Below are positions 14,836-18,289 of a DNA stretch of 18,289 nt, piece by piece; the stretch's first letter is position 1, and each line of letters opens with the position of its first letter. The translations under genes and the position numbers were made by a program. The DNA comes from an uncultured Oscillospiraceae bacterium (GTDB taxonomy: Bacteria > Bacillota > Clostridia > Oscillospirales > Acutalibacteraceae). The notes under the pieces were generated by a model. The model was not told where the DNA came from. It did not search any database and saw nothing but the letters and a program-made list of their open reading frames with translations. The DNA lies in assembly GCA_900547305.1 (NCBI GenBank), contig URGH01000052.1:1-18289 (forward strand), in the 5' to 3' direction.

Positions 14836-16839
14836 ATGGATAAATTTGTAGGAAAACGCCTTGACGGCAGATATGAAATTAAGGAAATAATCGGCGTAGG
14901 CGGTATGGCGGTAGTATACAAGGCATACGATAATCAGGAAAACCGCATTGTGGCGGTTAAAATTCTGAAAGAAGAATTCATTTCAAACGAGGAATTTGTC
15001 CGCCGCTTTAAAAACGAATCAAAGGCAATTGCAATGCTTTCCCACCCGAATATTGTAAAGGTGTTTGACGTAAGCTTCGGCGACCTTATACAGTATATCG
15101 TAATGGAATACATTGAGGGCATTACCCTTAAAGAATACATTGAGCGTGAGGGCAGCCTGCGCTGGAAAGACGCGGTGCACTTCACCATTCAGATTTTAAA
15201 GGGCTTGCAGCACGCGCACGATAAGGGCATTGTGCACAGAGACGTTAAGCCGCAGAATATAATGGTGCTGCCCGACGGCACTATTAAGGTGACCGATTTC
15301 GGCATAGCCCGCTTTGCAAGGAGCGAGCAGCGCACCATAACCGATAAGGCAATAGGCTCGGTGCATTATATCAGCCCCGAGCAGGCAAGGGGAGAGCGCA
15401 CCGACGAAAAGACCGATATTTACTCGGTGGGCGTTATGCTTTACGAAATGCTTACGGGTCAATTGCCTTTCCAGGCGGAAAGCGCGGTTTCGGTTGCTAT
15501 AATGCAGCTGCAGCGCGACCCGCAGCTGCCCACCGAGATAAACGGCTCAATTCCGTTAGGGCTTGAGCAGATAACCATGCACGCAATGCAGAAAAACCCC
15601 GAGCGCCGCTATCAGTCGGCGTCCGAAATGCTGTGCGACCTCGGCGCTTTCAGAAAAGACCCGTCGCTCACCTTTGATTATTCCTATTTTGTGGACGATT
15701 CTCCCACAAAATTCGCTCCCGCCGCATTTGATTACGACAGTGTTCAGGTACCCGAGCGCGAAGAGGAAGAACCCAAGGAAAAGAATAATATGATTCCGAT
15801 ATTGGCGGGCATTGCCGTAACGCTGGTTATTGCAATAGTTATACTTGCGGCAATATTTGTGCCTAAACTTCTGTCAAGTACGGGTTCTGAGCTTACCTGC
15901 CCGAAATTCGTAGGTCAAAAACTCGAGGACGTAACCTCAAACGATGAATACAAGGCAAACTTTAAGTTTGAGGAAAAGTGGGAGTCCAACGCCGATTACG
16001 CTTACGGCTATATCTATGAGCAGTCAAAGGCAGAGGGACAAAAGCTTAAAAAGGGCGCTACCATAACCCTGTTTATCAGTAAGGGTCAGTCCACCACAAA
16101 GGTGCCCGACGTTTACGGTAAGACCGAATCCGCCGGCGTTTCAGAGCTTAAAGCGGCGGGCTTTACCACCGTTATAACCGAAATGCCGAGTGAGGACGTT
16201 GAAAAGGGACTTATTATAAAGACCTCTCCTCAGCGCACCGAAGTTGTTGAGGAAAACGCCAAGATTACCGTTTATGTAAGCTCGGGTAAGACCGTACAGA
16301 ATGTAAACATTCCCTCTGTTACTACAATGAAACGGGCGGACGCCGAAAAACTCTTAAAGGATAAAAAACTTATTGCCGAGGTCGAAGAGGTTTATTACTC
16401 AAAGGGCAGCGGCTATGAATATGCGCCGGTGGGCTATGTTATTAAGCAGGATCCCGCAAGCGACAGCAGCATTGCCGAGGGTTCAACCGTTAAGATTTAT
16501 GTAAATAAAGGTTTCTCGGCCAATATAACCGTTAACCTGCCCGGCGATTTAAACCTTAATCAGTATTATGTATCGCTTTGGGCTGACGGCGTTGCGGTTG
16601 CCGAGAGCAAAATGCTTGACGCTACTCAGCTTAGTAAGTACACCTTTGAAAACGTTACTTCAAAGCGCGACAGCGGCACATATACGGTAAAAATAAGGTC
16701 TGCTTCGAGTAATGCGCTTGATTATCAGGTAATAAGCGTGGACTTCAAAGAGGGCACCGCCAAGAGGGTCGGCAGCTATGACGATTATAAAAAGCTGGAC
16801 GCCGATACTTCTTCGTCCGACGATGGGGAATTCTATTGA
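14836..16839 (+). CDS. prkC: PASTA-domain Ser/Thr protein kinase (PrkC/PknB type)
   Basis: The 667-residue membrane kinase senses muropeptides or lipid II and controls growth, division and spore germination in relatives. The cytoplasmic kinase domain spans about 10-275: glycine loop IGVGGMAVVY, K42, HRDVKPQN with catalytic D136, DFG at 154-156 and activation loop ending GSVHYISPEQ. An acidic juxtamembrane stretch at 308-316 leads to one helix at 319-342. Three PASTA repeats follow outside the cell, about 353-417, 418-485 and 488-559. A further segment of about 108 residues (560-667) is not PASTA-like and ends in an Asp/Ser-rich tail. It follows prpC by 21 bp and its stop overlaps the rsgA start. 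Confidence 0.95.
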   Translation: MDKFVGKRLDGRYEIKEIIGVGGMAVVYKAYDNQENRIVAVKILKEEFISNEEFVRRFKNESKAIAMLSHPNIVKVFDVSFGDLIQYIVMEYIEGITLKEYIEREGSLRWKDAVHFTIQILKGLQHAHDKGIVHRDVKPQNIMVLPDGTIKVTDFGIARFARSEQRTITDKAIGSVHYISPEQARGERTDEKTDIYSVGVMLYEMLTGQLPFQAESAVSVAIMQLQRDPQLPTEINGSIPLGLEQITMHAMQKNPERRYQSASEMLCDLGAFRKDPSLTFDYSYFVDDSPTKFAPAAFDYDSVQVPEREEEEPKEKNNMIPILAGIAVTLVIAIVILAAIFVPKLLSSTGSELTCPKFVGQKLEDVTSNDEYKANFKFEEKWESNADYAYGYIYEQSKAEGQKLKKGATITLFISKGQSTTKVPDVYGKTESAGVSELKAAGFTTVITEMPSEDVEKGLIIKTSPQRTEVVEENAKITVYVSSGKTVQNVNIPSVTTMKRADAEKLLKDKKLIAEVEEVYYSKGSGYEYAPVGYVIKQDPASDSSIAEGSTVKIYVNKGFSANITVNLPGDLNLNQYYVSLWADGVAVAESKMLDATQLSKYTFENVTSKRDSGTYTVKIRSASSNALDYQVISVDFKEGTAKRVGSYDDYKKLDADTSSSDDGEFY

Positions 16840-17711
16840 TCGGTATAATTATTAAAGCGCTGTCGGGGTTTTATTATATTGACGACGGCAGCGCGGTATA
16901 TGAATGCAGGGCAAGGGGAAATTTCCGCAAAAGCGGAATTTCCCCTTTGGTCGGAGATAGGGCGGAATTTGAATTATCGGGTGGCAGCGGCGTTGTCACC
17001 GCTGTTTTGCCGCGCAAAAATTTCCTTTCCCGCCCGCCCGTTGCAAATATTGACAGGCTTTTTATAGTTTCATCCTTTGAAAACCCTGCGCCCAACGAAT
17101 ACATAATAGACCGCCTTACGGCGATTGCCGTGTACCACGGAATAGAGCCGATTATTGTATTTAACAAGTGCGACGCGGGAGATTTCAGCCGCTGGGAGAG
17201 CATTTACCGCGCCGCGGGCTTTAAGGTATTTACCGTATCCGCCGAAACGGGCGAGGGAATAGACACGCTTAAAAGCGAATTTTCGGGCGGCATAAGCGTT
17301 TTAACAGGTAATTCGGGCGTTGGAAAATCGAGCATTTTAAACCGCATTTTCGGAAATACCGCGCTTAAAACGGGTGAGGTCAGCGAAAAGCTTGGCAGAG
17401 GCCGCCACACCACGCGCCACACAGAGCTTTTGCGCCTGCCTTGCGGCGGTTATATTGCCGATACACCGGGTTTTTCCTCGCTTGAAACGGGTGGCGACTA
17501 TGAATTTAAGGAAAGGCTTATTTCCTGTTTTCCCGATTTATATGAATACAGCGGCAATTGCCGCTTTACCTCATGCACGCACACCTGCGAAAAGGGGTGC
17601 GGGGTTATTGCGGCGGCTGAAAACGGCGAAATACAAAAAAGCCGCCTTGAATCATACAAGGCACTGTTTGAAGAATTAAAGGATATAAAGAAATGGCATG
17701 ACAGACGTTAG
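16836..17711 (+). CDS. rsgA: Ribosome small-subunit-dependent GTPase RsgA
   Basis: The 291-residue circularly permuted GTPase acts late in 30S assembly. An N-terminal OB fold (about 3-65) is followed by the G motifs in permuted order: NKCD (G4) at 110-113, GNSGVGKSS (G1) at 158-166 and DTPGF (G3) at 209-213. The zinc site is CRFTSCTHTCEKGC with C242, C247, H249 and C255. Translation starts at a TTG that shares bases with the prkC TGA stop (TTGA overlap), with GGGGA upstream, so it is probably coupled. A long hairpin lies near the 5' end of the gene. In Bacillus rpe and thiN follow; here neither is present. Confidence 0.95.
   Translation: MIGIIIKALSGFYYIDDGSAVYECRARGNFRKSGISPLVGDRAEFELSGGSGVVTAVLPRKNFLSRPPVANIDRLFIVSSFENPAPNEYIIDRLTAIAVYHGIEPIIVFNKCDAGDFSRWESIYRAAGFKVFTVSAETGEGIDTLKSEFSGGISVLTGNSGVGKSSILNRIFGNTALKTGEVSEKLGRGRHTTRHTELLRLPCGGYIADTPGFSSLETGGDYEFKERLISCFPDLYEYSGNCRFTSCTHTCEKGCGVIAAAENGEIQKSRLESYKALFEELKDIKKWHDRR
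16913..16947 (+). other. Strong intragenic stem-loop near the start of rsgA
   Basis: AAGGGGAAATTTCCGC (16913-16928) pairs with GCGGAATTTCCCCTT (16933-16947) around an AAAA loop, giving 15 bp with a single bulged base. It lies about 78 bp into rsgA and encodes part of the conserved N-terminal OB fold. No U-run follows, so it is not a usual terminator. Confidence 0.6.
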
Positions 17712-17756
17712 ATATTAGATTTTTTGCATTTTTCCTTGAAATATAATCTTAAATCG

Positions 17757-17785
17757 GTAACATTTTTTAATTTCCGCGATATACT
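17757..17785 (+). promoter_or_regulatory. Candidate sporulation sigma-E promoter (sigma-A reading also possible)
   Basis: GTAACATT (17757-17764) matches the sigma-E -35 pattern GKMATATW at seven of eight positions. GATATACT (17778-17785) matches the -10 CATACAMT at six of eight, with a 13-bp spacer. The same bases hold TATACT at 17780-17785 with GTAACA 17 bp upstream, a weaker sigma-A reading. It lies about 45 bp before the 53-residue peptide gene and precedes spoVM, which is sigma-E dependent in Bacillus. Confidence 0.4.
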
Positions 17786-17829
17786 GTTATTAAGAACCGA
17801 GAAAAACAAGTATATCGGAGGGGTGCTGT

Positions 17830-17991
17830 ATGCGCAGACGGAGAGGCTGCGGCTGCAATTGTAATAAAGGGCTTATAGGGCTTACATTCGCCTGCGGTTT
17901 GCTGATAAGTTGCTTTTGCCCTCCGAAATTCCTTGTTGCGGTGCTCGCAATATGGGTTATTATACTCGGCTTTTCAAGCGGACGGTGCTGA
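17830..17991 (+). CDS. Cysteine-rich 53-residue membrane peptide, family not recognised
   Basis: The peptide begins with an arginine cluster MRRRRG, then CGCNCN (three cysteines alternating with other residues, C7, C9 and C11), a hydrophobic stretch of about residues 14-30 interrupted by C22, C28 and C30, a CPPKF turn at 30-34, a second hydrophobic segment 34-48, and a terminal SGRC with C53. That is seven cysteines in 53 residues, giving one or two short membrane helices. GGAGGGG lies seven bases before the ATG, a strong site, and the frame closes cleanly at TGA 17989-17991. The gene stands between rsgA and spoVM, 24 bp before spoVM, behind the sigma-E-like promoter. A role in forespore envelope or coat formation is inference from context. 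It matches no named family I know. Confidence 0.75.
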   Translation: MRRRRGCGCNCNKGLIGLTFACGLLISCFCPPKFLVAVLAIWVIILGFSSGRC

Positions 17992-18015
17992 TTATTTTTT
18001 CAGGGGGTCTTTTTT

Positions 18016-18099
18016 GTGAAGGTAGTATTATTTAAAAGTCCTAAGTTTTTAAGCGGTTTTTTAAGAATGATTTTCGGAATTAAAAAGCAGAGTATTTAA
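18016..18099 (+). CDS. spoVM: Stage V sporulation protein SpoVM
   Basis: The 27-residue peptide MKVVLFKSPKFLSGFLRMIF followed by GIKKQSI aligns without gaps to Bacillus subtilis SpoVM. M1, K2, K7, P9, K10, F11, L12, G14, R17 and G21 are shared. In Bacillus SpoVM is an amphipathic helix that recognises the convex forespore membrane, with Pro9 needed for correct localisation, and recruits SpoIVA to start the coat basement layer. The start is GTG, preceded by AGGGGG at eight to nine bases. The position, downstream of rsgA, matches the Bacillus order rsgA-rpe-thiN-spoVM apart from the missing middle genes. It is one residue longer than the Bacillus peptide at the C-terminus. Confidence 0.85.
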   Translation: MKVVLFKSPKFLSGFLRMIFGIKKQSI

Positions 18100-18177
18100 T
18101 TACATAGATATGTGATAATATAAATGACTGTAATTGCTTTTGGAATTTTAATTTTATAGTTTATTTGAATTTTTAAA

Positions 18178-18289
18178 ACAACCTCTCAGTCATAGCTTAC
18201 GCATGACACCCCCCTGTGTACGGGGAGGCAGTTCGGCTCCCTTCTTTTCGGCTTTGCCGAAATAGAGGGGGTTGCTCCCCACGGTGTGG
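18178..18289. repeat. Structured intergenic repeat, cut by the window end
   Basis: The GC-rich block starts abruptly after AT-rich sequence with ACAACCTCTCAGTC. It holds three hairpins: TCAT-A-GC/GCATGA at 18190-18206, CCCC/GGGG at 18211-18225, and a long stem with TTTCGGC/GCCGAAA at its tip (18239-18252 with 18256-18270, one bulge). Beginning, hairpin content and G/C-run pattern are those of dispersed intergenic elements I recall from gut Clostridia genomes. No coding frame is supported. The right end lies outside the window. Confidence 0.6.

Noticed and set aside
18100..18177. An intrinsic terminator directly after spoVM.
   Set aside because: The stretch is AT-rich with T runs, but no stable stem precedes them.
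1..18289. CRISPR array, phage module, toxin-antitoxin pair or riboswitch.
   Set aside because: No regularly spaced repeats, no phage or cas-like genes and no recognisable riboswitch core were found in either strand.

Overview
The window reads as a chromosomal segment of a spore-forming, low-to-mid GC member of the Clostridia, most likely of the Oscillospirales/Ruminococcaceae type. Three things point there: the Firmicutes-type run yicC-remA-gmk-rpoZ-priA-def-fmt-rsmB-rlmN-stp-prkC-rsgA, a 27-residue SpoVM homologue downstream of it, and an intergenic hairpin-rich repeat at the right edge of a type I associate from memory with gut Clostridia. The genus cannot be fixed from sequence alone.

Layout. 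Positions 1-265 hold debris: a tRNA T-arm-like hairpin, then the C-terminal remnant of an ISL3-type transposase with a plausible right terminus. A strong hairpin at about 270-318 closes the leftward transcription unit. From 5810 down to 340 five genes run on the minus strand: a CrtO-like membrane acyltransferase, a GT28/MGDG-synthase-type glycosyltransferase, a PAP2 membrane phosphatase, the helicase PcrA, and a DUF975-like membrane protein. The first three overlap end to end and look like a small membrane glycolipid module.

The 173-bp gap 5811-5983 is a divergent promoter region. From 5984 to 17711 twelve genes run rightward, mostly separated by overlaps or a few bases: ribonuclease-like YicC, the DNA-binding regulator RemA, guanylate kinase, RNA polymerase omega, primosomal helicase PriA, peptide deformylase, methionyl-tRNA formyltransferase, 16S rRNA methyltransferase RsmB, 23S rRNA/tRNA methyltransferase RlmN, PP2C phosphatase, PASTA Ser/Thr kinase and ribosome-assembly GTPase RsgA. 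Together they cover nucleotide supply, transcription, replication restart, initiation and maturation of proteins, rRNA modification, ribosome assembly and cell-wall-responsive phosphorylation.

After rsgA, where Bacillus has rpe-thiN-spoVM, this genome instead has a sporulation-type promoter candidate, an unrecognised 53-residue cysteine-rich membrane peptide at 17830-17991, and then spoVM at 18016-18099. The two small genes are 24 bp apart and probably co-transcribed, making the cysteine-rich peptide the best candidate here for an undescribed sporulation gene. The window ends inside a structured intergenic repeat beginning near 18178.
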